Below are positions 17,936 through 26,441 of a stretch of DNA of 64,000 nt, piece after piece (position 1 is the first letter of the stretch; each line of letters begins with the position of its first letter). The stretch comes from an uncultured Blastocatellia bacterium (lineage in GTDB: Bacteria; Acidobacteriota; Blastocatellia; HR10), in assembly GCA_937934295.1 (NCBI GenBank), contig CALHAI010000022.1:1-64000 (forward strand). The letters run 5' to 3'. A program made the position numbers and the translations under genes. The notes beneath the pieces are model-generated. The model was not told the DNA's origin and searched no databases. It was given only the letters and a program-made list of their open reading frames with translations.

Positions 17936-18466
17936 TCATCGCGCGAACTCACGAACGCGCGCGAGCGTATATGCTTGGCTTCGCTCCCCAGCACGCCGAT
18001 CGTGGATCATTCCCCGCTCGGTGATGAGGAACACGAGCGGAACGGCCATGAGCCAATCCCGATGCTGCTCGACGAATGTCGAGTCCGCGCTCACGGCGAT
18101 CGTCAGGCGGCGGAAGGTCTGCGTGCCGTGCCAGGCGTAGGTCTGCTCTTCCGAACCCAAAGAGATGGCCACGCAGTCGAGCTTCTCCGCGGGGACCTCC
18201 GCGCACACGTGCTCCAGTCGCGCCAGTTCGCTCTCGCACTGCGGGCAGTCGGGTCGAAAGAAGACGAGGAGCATCTTCCGCCCCGAGGGCACGCGTTGCA
18301 GCTCAAACGACCGATTGAGCGCGCGCACGGTGATCGAAGGGAACGTATGGCCTCGACTGAGAGCGCGCTCCCGCTCGAGCGAATGGCGCAGGAAGACAAG
18401 AAGCGCCATGAGAAGCCCAAAAGCCGTCCCAATGGCGAGCAATGCCAGCAGCCGTCGTGTGCTCAT
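17936..18466 (-). CDS. Membrane-anchored thioredoxin-like (TlpA/AhpC-TSA type) protein
   Basis: Protein of 176 residues with an N-terminal membrane anchor (LLALLAIGTAFGLLMALLVF, about 6-25) and a thioredoxin-fold domain that would face the periplasm. The redox motif is CPQC at 74-77 in FFRPDCPQCESE, followed by the second half of the fold with the cis-Pro region AVPLVFLI near 144-151. TlpA/ResA-like proteins reduce disulfides in the periplasm, often for cytochrome maturation; the partner here is not visible. The ATG overlaps the stop of the MscS-like gene by four bases (ATGA), so translation is coupled. Confidence 0.75.
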   Translation of the reverse strand: MSTRRLLALLAIGTAFGLLMALLVFLRHSLERERALSRGHTFPSITVRALNRSFELQRVPSGRKMLLVFFRPDCPQCESELARLEHVCAEVPAEKLDCVAISLGSEEQTYAWHGTQTFRRLTIAVSADSTFVEQHRDWLMAVPLVFLITERGMIHDRRAGERSQAYTLARVREFAR

Positions 18467-19104
18467 CCCCTCACGATCTCCTCAAAAGGCGGCTCGTCGC
18501 TCGCGGTCGGTGTCGCCTGGACCGGCGCGCGTTCGCGTAGCGGTTGAGCTGTGAGCATGCGGCTCCGATTGCTCACCGTCTGGATCACGCCGTAAGGAAC
18601 CAGATGCACTGTGCCGTCCTCATCGCGCAACTTCACCATGCGCATCCCCATCTCGATCACTTCACCGGTGACGCCCGCGATGGTGACGCGATCGCCAATG
18701 GTGAACGCGTCCTCGATGAGCAAAGCGATGCCCGTGAAGAAATCGCGAACGAGATTCTGCGCGCCGAAAGTCACGGCGAGGCCGGCGATCGCCCCTCCCG
18801 TGAGCAGAGATCCGGGCGAGACCCCCAATCTCCCGAGGATGAAGAGGAACGCCACGACCACGATGACATACTTGACCAAACTCTGCAACATCGCCAGGAG
18901 CGTGCGCGCGCGACGCTCCGCCGCTTCGCTCCCGAACATCCGTCCTCCCACCGGCTGGAGCGCCCGCGCCAGGATTCTCCGGCTGAGCAGAAGCACGAGC
19001 CACGCCAGGACAAGGATGAGCGCGATCTCCAGGAGCTTGGCGATCACCCGAAGCCACAGCTCGACAGAGAAGAACCGTTCCCACAGAAGCTCGATCACGC
19101 TCAT
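18463..19104 (-). CDS. Small mechanosensitive channel, MscS family
   Basis: Protein of 213 residues. Two to three transmembrane helices are followed by the pore helix and beta domain of Msc[21 protein letters not shown] is the TM3 pore-lining motif, and [19 protein letters not shown] is the start of the beta domain. The C-terminal alpha/beta domain of full-length MscS is reduced. Such channels open under membrane tension to release solutes on osmotic downshock. The start overlaps the thymidine kinase stop by four bases (ATGA). An earlier in-frame ATG at 19158 falls inside tdk and adds a polar tail, so it was not chosen. Confidence 0.83.
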   Translation of the reverse strand: MSVIELLWERFFSVELWLRVIAKLLEIALILVLAWLVLLLSRRILARALQPVGGRMFGSEAAERRARTLLAMLQSLVKYVIVVVAFLFILGRLGVSPGSLLTGGAIAGLAVTFGAQNLVRDFFTGIALLIEDAFTIGDRVTIAGVTGEVIEMGMRMVKLRDEDGTVHLVPYGVIQTVSNRSRMLTAQPLRERAPVQATPTASDEPPFEEIVRG

Positions 19105-19688
19105 CTCCCCGGTTCCACTTCGGCGGGGGCGACGCCCGGGATGAAGCATTTTCGACAACGCGGCTCGTAGATGCCCGCCGCACCGACGAGCACGCGCTCA
19201 TCGCTTGGGACCAGCCGCTGCGAATAGTTCGCCGGATTACCGCATCGGACGCAGATGGCGAGCATCTTGGTCACATACTCGGCAATGGCCATCAGTTGCG
19301 GCATCGGTTCGAACGGCTGCCCCCGGTAATCCTGATCCAACCCAGCGACGATCACCCGTTTGCCGCGATTCGCCAACTCGTTACATACGTCCACGAGATC
19401 GAGGTCGAAGAACTGCCCCTCGTCAATGCCGACGACCTCCGTATCCTCCTGCACGCGTTCGAGGATCTCGCGCGCCGAGCTGATGACCTCGGCCTCCAAC
19501 CGCCATTGGCTGTGCGAAACGATCTCGTTCTCGCTGTAACGCGCATCCACGCGCGGTTTGAAGACCTGGACCTTCTGCCGCGCGATCTGCGCCCGCCGCA
19601 ATCGGCGGATCAGCTCCTCGCTCTTGCCGCTGAACATCCCCCCGCTGATCACTTCGATCCATCCCACATCGCCTCGGACGATGTTCAT
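19101..19688 (-). CDS. tdk: Thymidine kinase
   Basis: Protein of 195 residues, the size of type II bacterial thymidine kinases. It phosphorylates thymidine to dTMP in pyrimidine salvage. The P-loop is [10 protein letters not shown] (16-25), the Mg/DExx motif is GIDEGQFF near 89-96, and the lasso/zinc region supplies CVRC and later CRKC cysteines. The start is preceded by GAAGGGAGGGAG. It is the first gene of a four-gene overlapping run on this strand and has its own extended -10 upstream. Confidence 0.93.
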   Translation of the reverse strand: MNIVRGDVGWIEVISGGMFSGKSEELIRRLRRAQIARQKVQVFKPRVDARYSENEIVSHSQWRLEAEVISSAREILERVQEDTEVVGIDEGQFFDLDLVDVCNELANRGKRVIVAGLDQDYRGQPFEPMPQLMAIAEYVTKMLAICVRCGNPANYSQRLVPSDERVLVGAAGIYEPRCRKCFIPGVAPAEVEPGR

Positions 19689-19711
19689 CTCTCCCTCCCT
19701 TCCGAGGAGAG

Positions 19712-19717
19712 ATTCTA
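19712..19717 (-). promoter_or_regulatory. Extended -10 element of tdk
   Basis: On the minus strand TGA precedes TAGAAT (TGn extended -10), 23 bases before the tdk ATG, just inside the gap after the amidohydrolase stop. Confidence 0.4.
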
Positions 19718-19739
19718 TCACATCGCGGGCGCACCGCTC

Positions 19740-21428
19740 TCACGGTCGTGTGCTCGACCGCTCATAGACGATCCGCCCCCCAACGAGCGTGATGTCCACC
19801 TCCGTCCGCAAAATCTCTGAGGGGGGGATCGTCATGATGTCCCGGGAGAGGACGACGAGGTCGGCCAATTTCCCCGGCTCCAGTGAGCCCTTCAACTGTT
19901 CCTCGAACGCCGCGTACGCGGCATCGAGCGTGAACGAGCGCAAGGCCTCCTCGCGCGTCATTCGCTGATCGGGATACCAGCCGCCCGGAGGATTCCCCCG
20001 TTCATCCTGTCGCGTGATCGCCGCATAGAATCCGAACAGCGGATTCACCGGCTCGACCGGAGCATCCGATCCATTGGCGATCCGCGCGCCGCTGTCGAGA
20101 AGCTTCCGCCAGACGTAAGCGCCCTCGCGCGCCCGCGCCTCGCCGATGCGAGCAGGCACCCACGACATGTCCGATGTCGCATGGATCGCTTGCATCGAGG
20201 CGATCACCCCAAGCCGAGCGAATCGCGGGATGTCCGCCTCATCCAAAATCTGCGCATGTTCGATCCGAAACCGATGGTCCCTCACGTTCGGGAACTCGCG
20301 GAGAGCACGCTCGTAGGCGTTGAGGACGACGCGATTGGCGCGATCGCCAATGGCGTGCGTGTTGACCTGAAACCCGGCGGCGAGCGCCTGTCTGGCGATT
20401 CGAGAGATCTCCTCCTCGGAGAGAAGGAGCAATCCTGTGTGTCCGGGCTCATCCGCATACGGCTCCAAAAGTGCCGCGCCGCGCGATCCAAGGGCTCCAT
20501 CGGCGACGAGCTTGATCGCGCGAATCGTGAGCTGAGAGTCGCCAAGCCCGATCTCCGGCCCGCGCTGCCAGTACTCGCGCAGCAGGGCTTCGTCCCGCCC
20601 GCTGATCATGACATAGAGCCGGAGCGGCAGCTTCCCCTCCCGAAGCAGTTCTTTGTACAACTCGATCGCTTCGCGGCTCGCTCCGGCGTCGTGAAAGCTC
20701 GTGATCCCAGCGCGCAGGCATTCCTCAATGGCCAACAGGAGCGCCTGCTTGTTCTCCTCGCGGCGCCGTGGCGGAATATGGCGCGCCACCAGATTCATCG
20801 CACGATCAATGAGCACGCCCGTCGGGCGCCCCTGCGCGTCGCGAATCACACGCCCACCTGGCGGATCGGCCGTCTCGCGCGTGATGCCCGCCAGCTCCAG
20901 CGCGCGCCGATTCACCCACGCAGCATGTCCATCCACGCGCGTCAGGTATACGGGATTGTGCGGCGCGACGCGATCCAACTCCTCATGTGTGGGGAACTCT
21001 CGGGTCGGCCAATTGTTCTGATCCCACCCGCGACCGATGATCCATTCTCCAGGTCGCACCTCCCGCACTTTTCGCGCGACCTGTTCGGCCACTTCCTCGG
21101 CGCTTTTGGTCCCGCGCAGGTCGAGGATGAGCCGACTCTGTCCGAGCCCCAGCAGATGCCCATGTGATTCGATGAAGCCCGGGACGACGAGCCGCCCGTT
21201 CAATTCGATGACGCGCGTCCCGGGACCGATCAACGCTTCGATCTCACGCGCGCTTCCAACCCGAGCGATTCGAGAACCGAGGATCGCGATCGCTTCTGCC
21301 TGCGGTTGCCTCGGATTCACCGTCACGATCTTCCCCCCGCGCAGGACGAGGTCCGCCTTCTCTTGGGCGTGCCCCGTCACGCTCGCGAGCGCGAGGATAA
21401 GGAGTATGCCCCATCGTCGATTCGTCAT
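19740..21428 (-). CDS. Exported amidohydrolase, YtcJ-like
   Basis: Protein of 562 residues with a signal peptide (MTNRRWGILLILALASVTGHA). The amidohydrolase core begins with the metal motif ESHGHLLG (H89 and H91). It continues with VNTHAIGDRANR and IEHAQILD as later metal-binding histidine motifs, and ends with NGSDAPVEPVNPL, where Asp is the catalytic metal ligand. This order is that of the YtcJ/NfdA group, which includes N-substituted formamide deformylase. The true substrate is unknown. The chosen ATG has GAGGAGGG upstream and gives a clean signal peptide; the longer frame to 21566 would bury it. It follows the leucine dehydrogenase gene by about 100 bases. Confidence 0.82.
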   Translation of the reverse strand: MTNRRWGILLILALASVTGHAQEKADLVLRGGKIVTVNPRQPQAEAIAILGSRIARVGSAREIEALIGPGTRVIELNGRLVVPGFIESHGHLLGLGQSRLILDLRGTKSAEEVAEQVARKVREVRPGEWIIGRGWDQNNWPTREFPTHEELDRVAPHNPVYLTRVDGHAAWVNRRALELAGITRETADPPGGRVIRDAQGRPTGVLIDRAMNLVARHIPPRRREENKQALLLAIEECLRAGITSFHDAGASREAIELYKELLREGKLPLRLYVMISGRDEALLREYWQRGPEIGLGDSQLTIRAIKLVADGALGSRGAALLEPYADEPGHTGLLLLSEEEISRIARQALAAGFQVNTHAIGDRANRVVLNAYERALREFPNVRDHRFRIEHAQILDEADIPRFARLGVIASMQAIHATSDMSWVPARIGEARAREGAYVWRKLLDSGARIANGSDAPVEPVNPLFGFYAAITRQDERGNPPGGWYPDQRMTREEALRSFTLDAAYAAFEEQLKGSLEPGKLADLVVLSRDIMTIPPSEILRTEVDITLVGGRIVYERSSTRP

Positions 21429-21526
21429 GTCGCTGCCCTCCTCTGAGAATATCCGCGCAGTCTCCTTTACGTTTTGGCGAAGCGGCGAGATGCCCGCGAT
21501 CGGGCTCGCGAACGGGACCTCGCACG

Positions 21527-22615
21527 TCACGCACAGCAGCCCGAAGCGCCCTTCGCCTCTCCCCAAAAGAGATCGCGATACGTCTTCGCTGTTTTCAAGC
21601 GGCTCTCCGCCAAACGATCGGCGACCAGATTCGTCGGGAGGCCCTCGCGCTCGGCGAGCGTCAGGATCTCCCGCACGCGCCCGTAAATCTTCCTCACCTC
21701 GGCCTCATTCTCCCGCTGCCCCCGCAAAGAGAGATTCGCCCCGTGAATAAGCGCTCCGGCGTTGATCACGTAATCAGGCGCATACAGGATGCCTCGCTCC
21801 AGGAGCCTCCACCCGAGTGCCTCCTCAGCGAGCACATTATTGGCCGAACCCGCGACGATACGCGCGCGCAAGTGCGCGATCGTCCGTTCGGTGAGGACGC
21901 CCCCCACGGCACAGGGGCAGAAGACATCGGCCGGCACATCGTAGATCCCTCCGGGAGGGACGATCTGAGCGCCGAACACTCGTTCGGCCGCGCGCGCCCG
22001 TCGTTCATCCACATCGGCGACGATCAAACGCACCCCGGCCTCATGAAGTCGCCGCGCGATCGCCCACCCGACGCGCCCTACCCCCTGCACGGCGACCGTG
22101 AGCCCAGCGAAGGGATTTCCGGATGCCGTTTGGATTCCGGCTCGATGATCCAAGCACGCGCGCATCCCTTCGATCACGCCCAGCGCCGTATACTCGCTGG
22201 ATTCCGCACCGTCGCACTCGATGTATCGCGTCTCTTCGCGGAGGAGCCGCACGTCTTCCTCCGTCAGGCCAAGATCGCGCCCCGTTTGGAACCGTCCCCT
22301 TAAACTCTCGATGAACCGCCCCAGCGTGCGCATGGCCAAGGCGCGATCCCACTCGGGATGCTCGATCACCACAGCCTTCCCCCCTCCGCATGGGAGATCC
22401 GCGATCGCCGCCTTGTAGCTCATCGCGCGAGCCAACCGAAGACCATCGTCTAACGCTTCGAGGTCGTCCGCATATGGGCGAACGCGAATCCCACCGAGGG
22501 CCGGCCCCCGTGTCGTATCGTGGATGATGATGAATCCCCGCAAGCCCGAGGCGTTGTTATTGAGGGCGATCACTTGCTCGACATCATGTGTCCGCATCGC
22601 TTCCAGGATCGTCAT
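21527..22615 (-). CDS. ldh: Leucine dehydrogenase-type amino acid dehydrogenase
   Basis: Protein of 362 residues in the Glu/Leu/Phe/Val dehydrogenase family, closest in layout to leucine dehydrogenase. It deaminates branched-chain amino acids reversibly with NAD. The substrate region has GPALGGIRVRPY near 38-49. Catalytic lysines lie in MSYKAAIADLPCGGGKAV (K68 and K80). The nucleotide-binding motif is VQGVGRVGWAIA. The chosen ATG has AAAGGAGG upstream. It overlaps the end of the glycosyltransferase gene by 32 bases, so the pair are likely co-transcribed. It may supply or drain the same 2-oxo acids that the cimA pathway and the E1-alpha protein handle. Family certain; leucine preference inferred. 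The symbol follows Leu/Phe/Val dehydrogenase usage. Confidence 0.85.
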   Translation of the reverse strand: MTILEAMRTHDVEQVIALNNNASGLRGFIIIHDTTRGPALGGIRVRPYADDLEALDDGLRLARAMSYKAAIADLPCGGGKAVVIEHPEWDRALAMRTLGRFIESLRGRFQTGRDLGLTEEDVRLLREETRYIECDGAESSEYTALGVIEGMRACLDHRAGIQTASGNPFAGLTVAVQGVGRVGWAIARRLHEAGVRLIVADVDERRARAAERVFGAQIVPPGGIYDVPADVFCPCAVGGVLTERTIAHLRARIVAGSANNVLAEEALGWRLLERGILYAPDYVINAGALIHGANLSLRGQRENEAEVRKIYGRVREILTLAEREGLPTNLVADRLAESRLKTAKTYRDLFWGEAKGASGCCA

Positions 22616-24320
22616 ACGCGCCTCCTTTCCGAGGGACACCCGCATGCGGGCTCAATGGCTCCCGACGCTCTAACAGAAGAAGGCGAACGCGCGAATCAGA
22701 GAGGGGGAATACCTGATCCGAGACCACCCTCCATCCCTCTCGCCCACCGTCACATATCCGCGTGCTCCGGAACAAAGGTGACCGATAGTCGAGCACGAGC
22801 CACACGCGAGCGCTCCGCGCCTGTCGCAGGTGATCGCGAAGCGGCAAAAGGGGGAGATCCACCGGAGGCAGCGCGCGCAGGATCGGCGTCCCTCGCAACT
22901 CGTATCGCAAACACCGATCCAGGTATCCGGGGTCAACCAGGATCCGTTCCCCCTCCCGCCATTCCCGCCGCAGTACCGCGGCCACGGGCCGATAGTCGCT
23001 GTCAAACGAAGGCGCGCGATAATACGCCCTCAGGCCAAGGATCATCGACAGGCTCAACAGCCCGATCGCGACCCCGCGCTTCCATGCGGCGTGCAGGCTC
23101 ATGATCCCCGCCGCGAGCAACAAAAAGTAATACGGCGTGATCGGCATGAGGTAGCGCCCGAAGTCCATGTATTGCCGGACGACGAGAAGCACGCCGCAGA
23201 GCAATCCCATGGGGATGAAGAAGAGCGCTTGCAGCAGACCCACTCCGGCCGCCGCCCGCACCCCCTTCCAGAGAAGGAAAACCCCGAGTCCAATGGCGAG
23301 CGGATAGAGCGAGAGATTCTCCAAGGCCCGTAAGAGCATCTCCCCATTCCACCGGTACTCGAGGAGGTTCTTCATGGCGTAGTAGACCCCTTGGGGATAC
23401 ACGAACGGACCGACCACGATCTTCCCACAGAACAGGAAGAACTCCTCCACCAGCATGAGGCCCTCCAGGGGCGGACGCCATCCTTGTCGAGGACGCAAGA
23501 AGGCTTGATAGACGAATGTCGTCAGCCACGGCGCATACAACGCCACCAGACCGAGCTGCCACAAACCCCATCGGCGCAAAGCGGGCCAAGGGGAGTGGAG
23601 GAGCCCACCGCGACGGGCCCGGCATCTGATCAGACTAAGGAAATGGAGGTTCATGGCCACGAGCACGAACGCCCCGAAGATATGCGTGTAGAGCGCAAGC
23701 GCGCCCGAGAGCATGTAGCCGAGCGCACCCCGAAGATCCACGCGCACCGCTTCCCCGCCGCGAGATCCCGCCGAGACCTCGAGATCGCGAGCCCCCAGCT
23801 CTCGCACGGTCACCAGCACGCCTTCTTGATGAAGGAACCGAATGTAAGCGAGAACGGCCCCCAATGTGAGGATGCTCACCAGCGCGTACATCCGCGCTTC
23901 CTGCGCATAGAAGACCTGATGCGGAGAGAGTGCCAGCAAAAAGGCTGCCAGAAGCGCCGCCTGACGAGGGAGGATTCGCCGTCCCAGCCAATACGCGGCG
24001 ACCACGATGCCGATGCTCGCCAGAAGCGAGGGGATGCGCAAGATGGCCACACTATCGCCGAAAAGCTCCGCCCAGAGCTTCAAGACGAGATGCAGAAACG
24101 GCGGATGGATGTTACTCCGTCCCTCTTCGAGGATGAACCGGATCGGCTGCTGCGAGACATACCAGGACCACGCCTCATCGAACCACAGATTCCGCGTCCC
24201 AAGGTGTCGCCAGCGGAGCACAATGGCGAGCAGGAGGATGAGCCATATCCCAACCGTCGAAAGATCGAACCGCTTCCAATGAGGCGCTCTTTGCCCAACA
24301 CGTACCAGAACGCTTCGCAT
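22584..24320 (-). CDS. ArnT/PMT-like (GT39/GT83) membrane glycosyltransferase
   Basis: Membrane protein of 578 residues with about ten to twelve hydrophobic helices. The first extracytoplasmic loop carries WFDEAW at 46-51, the acidic motif of GT-C transferases that use polyprenyl-phosphate sugars. The region NIHPPFLHLVLKLW is also typical. A soluble C-terminal part of about 130 residues lies outside the membrane. It would move a sugar from a lipid carrier to a protein, lipid A or another glycan in the periplasm. Start at MRSVLVRV; another ATG five codons earlier is possible. The last 32 bases overlap the leucine dehydrogenase gene. Confidence 0.8.
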   Translation of the reverse strand: MRSVLVRVGQRAPHWKRFDLSTVGIWLILLLAIVLRWRHLGTRNLWFDEAWSWYVSQQPIRFILEEGRSNIHPPFLHLVLKLWAELFGDSVAILRIPSLLASIGIVVAAYWLGRRILPRQAALLAAFLLALSPHQVFYAQEARMYALVSILTLGAVLAYIRFLHQEGVLVTVRELGARDLEVSAGSRGGEAVRVDLRGALGYMLSGALALYTHIFGAFVLVAMNLHFLSLIRCRARRGGLLHSPWPALRRWGLWQLGLVALYAPWLTTFVYQAFLRPRQGWRPPLEGLMLVEEFFLFCGKIVVGPFVYPQGVYYAMKNLLEYRWNGEMLLRALENLSLYPLAIGLGVFLLWKGVRAAAGVGLLQALFFIPMGLLCGVLLVVRQYMDFGRYLMPITPYYFLLLAAGIMSLHAAWKRGVAIGLLSLSMILGLRAYYRAPSFDSDYRPVAAVLRREWREGERILVDPGYLDRCLRYELRGTPILRALPPVDLPLLPLRDHLRQARSARVWLVLDYRSPLFRSTRICDGGREGWRVVSDQVFPLSDSRVRLLLLERREPLSPHAGVPRKGGAYDDPGSDADT

Positions 24321-24355
24321 CGTCTCGCCTACCACCCGATGATCCGCACCTCCGC

Positions 24356-24385
24356 ATTATGCGAACGTTTCCGGCCGCTTTTCAA
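24356..24385 (-). promoter_or_regulatory. Promoter of the glycosyltransferase gene
   Basis: On the minus strand TTGAAA, an 18-base spacer, then CATAAT. It lies about 35 bases before the glycosyltransferase start and back to back with the cimA leader promoter. Confidence 0.55.
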
Positions 24386-24477
24386 GTTCGGGGAGGATGT
24401 GATGGCAATCCGTTGACCTGCCCATCGCTTGATTCACACTGATAAGGGAGATTTAGGGGGGGCTAAAAATTTTCAAT

Positions 24478-24505
24478 TTGCGTTCGCGTGCGTTTCCGGT
24501 AAACT
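24478..24505 (+). promoter_or_regulatory. Promoter of the cimA leader
   Basis: TTGCGT, a 16-base spacer, then TAAACT. Transcription would begin near 24512, giving a 230-nt leader that contains the leader peptide and the attenuator before cimA. An AT-rich tract just upstream (around 24465-24478) could act as an UP element. Confidence 0.5.
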
Positions 24506-24557
24506 CTCAAATGGACGCCTTATGGGAAAGCTGGTCGGGACAATGAGGATGCAGCAG

Positions 24558-24647
24558 ATGAGCCGAGTGAAGACCCTCGGCGTCGGTGGTCCCGATCGTG
24601 TGCTCACCCTCGTCATTATTATACAGCCCGCGTCAGGCAGCGGGTGA
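24558..24647 (+). CDS. Leader peptide of the cimA attenuator (29 aa)
   Basis: Short reading frame of 29 codons. Residues 15-22 read V-L-T-L-V-I-I-I; codons 20-22 are ATT, ATT and ATA, whereas genes around it overwhelmingly use ATC for isoleucine. GAGGA at 24545-24549 lies eight bases before this ATG; in-frame ATGs at 24543 and 24549 would make it up to 34 residues. The TGA stop is at 24645-24647, inside the strand that forms the antiterminator. A peptide this short, rich in branched-chain residues and placed just ahead of mutually exclusive hairpins, is the hallmark of ilv/leu-type leader peptides. It would act as a sensor: slow decoding when charged tRNA-Ile, -Val or -Leu is scarce stalls the ribosome over codons 15-22. 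Seen directly: the ORF and its codons. Inferred: translation. Confidence 0.8.
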   Translation: MSRVKTLGVGGPDRVLTLVIIIQPASGSG

Positions 24648-24713
24648 TGGCCGAGCCATCACGGAAGGCGCAAGGGCCATTATCCGCTGCTCACGGATAA
24701 TGGCCCTTTTGAT
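24626..24713 (+). promoter_or_regulatory. Transcription attenuator of cimA (protector, antiterminator, terminator)
   Basis: Three pairings compete. Segment 1 CCCGC (24627-24631) pairs with GCGGG (24640-24644). Segment 2 GCAGCGGGTGATGGCC (24637-24652) can instead pair with segment 3 GGCCATTATCCGCTGC (24675-24690) over 16 contiguous base pairs, two of them G-U. Segment 3 is also the 5' arm of the terminator, so the two are exclusive. A ribosome held at the Ile codons (24615-24623) would cover segment 1 and free segment 2 to form the antiterminator. A ribosome reaching the stop at 24645 would cover segment 2 and let the terminator fold. With no translation, hairpin 1:2 protects the terminator; a small hairpin TGATGGC/GCCATCA (24645-24661) may help. 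All pairings are read from sequence; the regulatory logic follows the known trp, leu and ilv model. Confidence 0.82.
24672..24713 (+). terminator. Intrinsic terminator hairpin of the cimA leader
   Basis: AAGGGCCATTATCCG (24672-24686), a seven-base loop CTGCTCA, then the exact complement CGGATAATGGCCCTT (24694-24708), followed by TTGATTTTT. A perfect 15-bp stem with a T-rich tail is exceptional in this window, where nearly all other gene ends lack such a structure. It lies before, not after, its gene, ending about 28 bases ahead of the cimA ATG. Confidence 0.85.
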
Positions 24714-24741
24714 TTTTCGTAAGGAAGGAGGTCGGAAGGGC

Positions 24742-26373
24742 ATGAGGAAGATCGAGCTCTACGACACGACGTTGCGCGATGGGACGCAAGGAGAGGATGT
24801 CTGTTTTTCGGTCGAAGACAAGATGATGATCGCGCGCAAGCTCGATGAGTTGGGGATCGATTATATCGAAGGGGGATGGCCGGGGTCGAATCCGCGCGAT
24901 GCCGCATTCTTCGCACGCGCGCGCCACTTGCGCTTGCGTCGGGCGCGGCTCGTGGCCTTCGGCAGCACCTCTCATCCCCGGCATTGCGCGGAGGAGGATC
25001 CGAACCTTCGCGCTCTCTTGGAAGCGGGGACGGCGACGGTCACGATCTTCGGGAAGAGCTGGGATCGGCACGTCATCAAAGCGCTCAACACGACGCTCGA
25101 GCGGAACCTGGAGCTGATCCGCGATTCTCTCGCCTATGTGAAGGCGGCCGGGCGCGAGGTCATCTTCGACGCCGAACATTTTTTCGATGGCTTTCGAGCG
25201 AACCCGGAGTACGCGCTGGCCACGCTCATGACGGCCGAGCAGGCCGGTGCCGATGTGATCGTCCTCTGCGATACGAATGGCGGCACGCTCACCCATCACC
25301 TGATCGAGATGATTGATGCGGTGCGCCCTCACCTTCACGTGCGACTGGGAATCCATACGCATAACGATTCGGATCTGGCCGTAGCCAACGCCATTGCGGC
25401 TGTCGAACATGGGATCACGCACGTGCAGGGGACGATCAACGGCTACGGCGAACGCTGCGGGAATGCGAACCTGTGCTCGATCATCCCCATCCTGGAACTG
25501 AAGATGGGGTATCGGACGATCGGGCCGGAGCGACTCGTACATCTGACGTCGGTCTCACACTTTGTGAGCGAGCTGGCGAATCTCCCTCCCCGCCCCAACC
25601 AACCGTTTGTGGGTCGGAGCGCCTTCGCGCACAAGGCGGGCGTGCATGTGAGCGCCGTGCTCAAGGATGCCCCGACCTATGAGCACATCCCTCCGGAGGC
25701 CGTGGGGAATGCGCGCCGGATCTTGGTCTCCGATCTCTCGGGTAAGAGCACGCTCCTCTATAAGGCGGCGGAGATGGGGATAGATCTGGGCGCTGACGAG
25801 GATCGGCTCCGAGCGCTCCTTGGGCGCTTGAAGGTGCTTGAACATGAGGGATATCAATTCGAGGGAGCAGAGGGATCGTTGCGATTGCTCTTGGAAGAGG
25901 CTGTGCACGGGGATTGCGCCTTCTTCCAGTTGGAGACATTTCGCGTCGTGAGCGAGTGCACGGGCGATGGGCGGCTGCGTTCGGTCGCCACCGTGCGGGT
26001 GCGTGTTGGGGAGACGGTCGAAGAGGTGATCGCCCAGGGGAAGGGGCCGGTGCTCGCTCTGGATCGCGCGCTCCGCAAGGCGCTGCGCACGTTCTTCCCG
26101 AGCGTGAACGACTTGCGGCTCACCGATTACAAGGTCCGCGTGCTCGACGCCAAGCGGGGGACGGCTGCCAAAGTGCGCGTCCTCGTTGAAACGAGCGATG
26201 GGGAGGAGGAGTGGCGCACGGTCGGTGTCTCCGAGAACATCCTGGAAGCGAGCTACCAGGCGCTCGTGGATGCGATCCGGTATAAGTTGCTCAAGGAACA
26301 CGGGCGCCCCCCTCAACCTTCGCGCGATGACGTCGCTCCTGACTATGAGCGACAATACGGATGGGGGGTTTAG
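24742..26373 (+). CDS. cimA: (R)-citramalate synthase
   Basis: Protein of 543 residues in the isopropylmalate/homocitrate/citramalate synthase family. CimA condenses pyruvate with acetyl-CoA to citramalate, starting the threonine-independent route to 2-oxobutyrate and isoleucine. The N-terminal TIM barrel opens with YDTTLRDGTQGEDVCFS (Arg12 and Asp13 bind substrate and metal) and has the metal-binding GIHTHND motif (H205, H207). EHFFDGFRANPEYAL and the absence of the leucine-specific features of LeuA place it in the CimA subgroup. The C-terminal part, about 390 onward, is the LeuA-dimer regulatory domain that binds the end-product amino acid. AAGGAGGT lies nine bases before the ATG. It is preceded by the attenuator and followed after 68 bases by the E1-alpha gene on the same strand. 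Confidence 0.88.
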   Translation: MRKIELYDTTLRDGTQGEDVCFSVEDKMMIARKLDELGIDYIEGGWPGSNPRDAAFFARARHLRLRRARLVAFGSTSHPRHCAEEDPNLRALLEAGTATVTIFGKSWDRHVIKALNTTLERNLELIRDSLAYVKAAGREVIFDAEHFFDGFRANPEYALATLMTAEQAGADVIVLCDTNGGTLTHHLIEMIDAVRPHLHVRLGIHTHNDSDLAVANAIAAVEHGITHVQGTINGYGERCGNANLCSIIPILELKMGYRTIGPERLVHLTSVSHFVSELANLPPRPNQPFVGRSAFAHKAGVHVSAVLKDAPTYEHIPPEAVGNARRILVSDLSGKSTLLYKAAEMGIDLGADEDRLRALLGRLKVLEHEGYQFEGAEGSLRLLLEEAVHGDCAFFQLETFRVVSECTGDGRLRSVATVRVRVGETVEEVIAQGKGPVLALDRALRKALRTFFPSVNDLRLTDYKVRVLDAKRGTAAKVRVLVETSDGEEEWRTVGVSENILEASYQALVDAIRYKLLKEHGRPPQPSRDDVAPDYERQYGWGV

Positions 26374-26441
26374 CGAATCGTGGGCTGAAGGACGCGGCAG
26401 GCGCTTCGCCCTTTGAGATTTTGATCATGAGGGGAGAGGTT

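Noticed and set aside
24558-24741. The cimA leader as a T-box or known riboswitch
   Set aside because: No T-box consensus (AGGGTGG-type) or known aptamer was recognised, and the short ORF with Val/Leu/Ile codons overlapping the competing stems explains the leader better.
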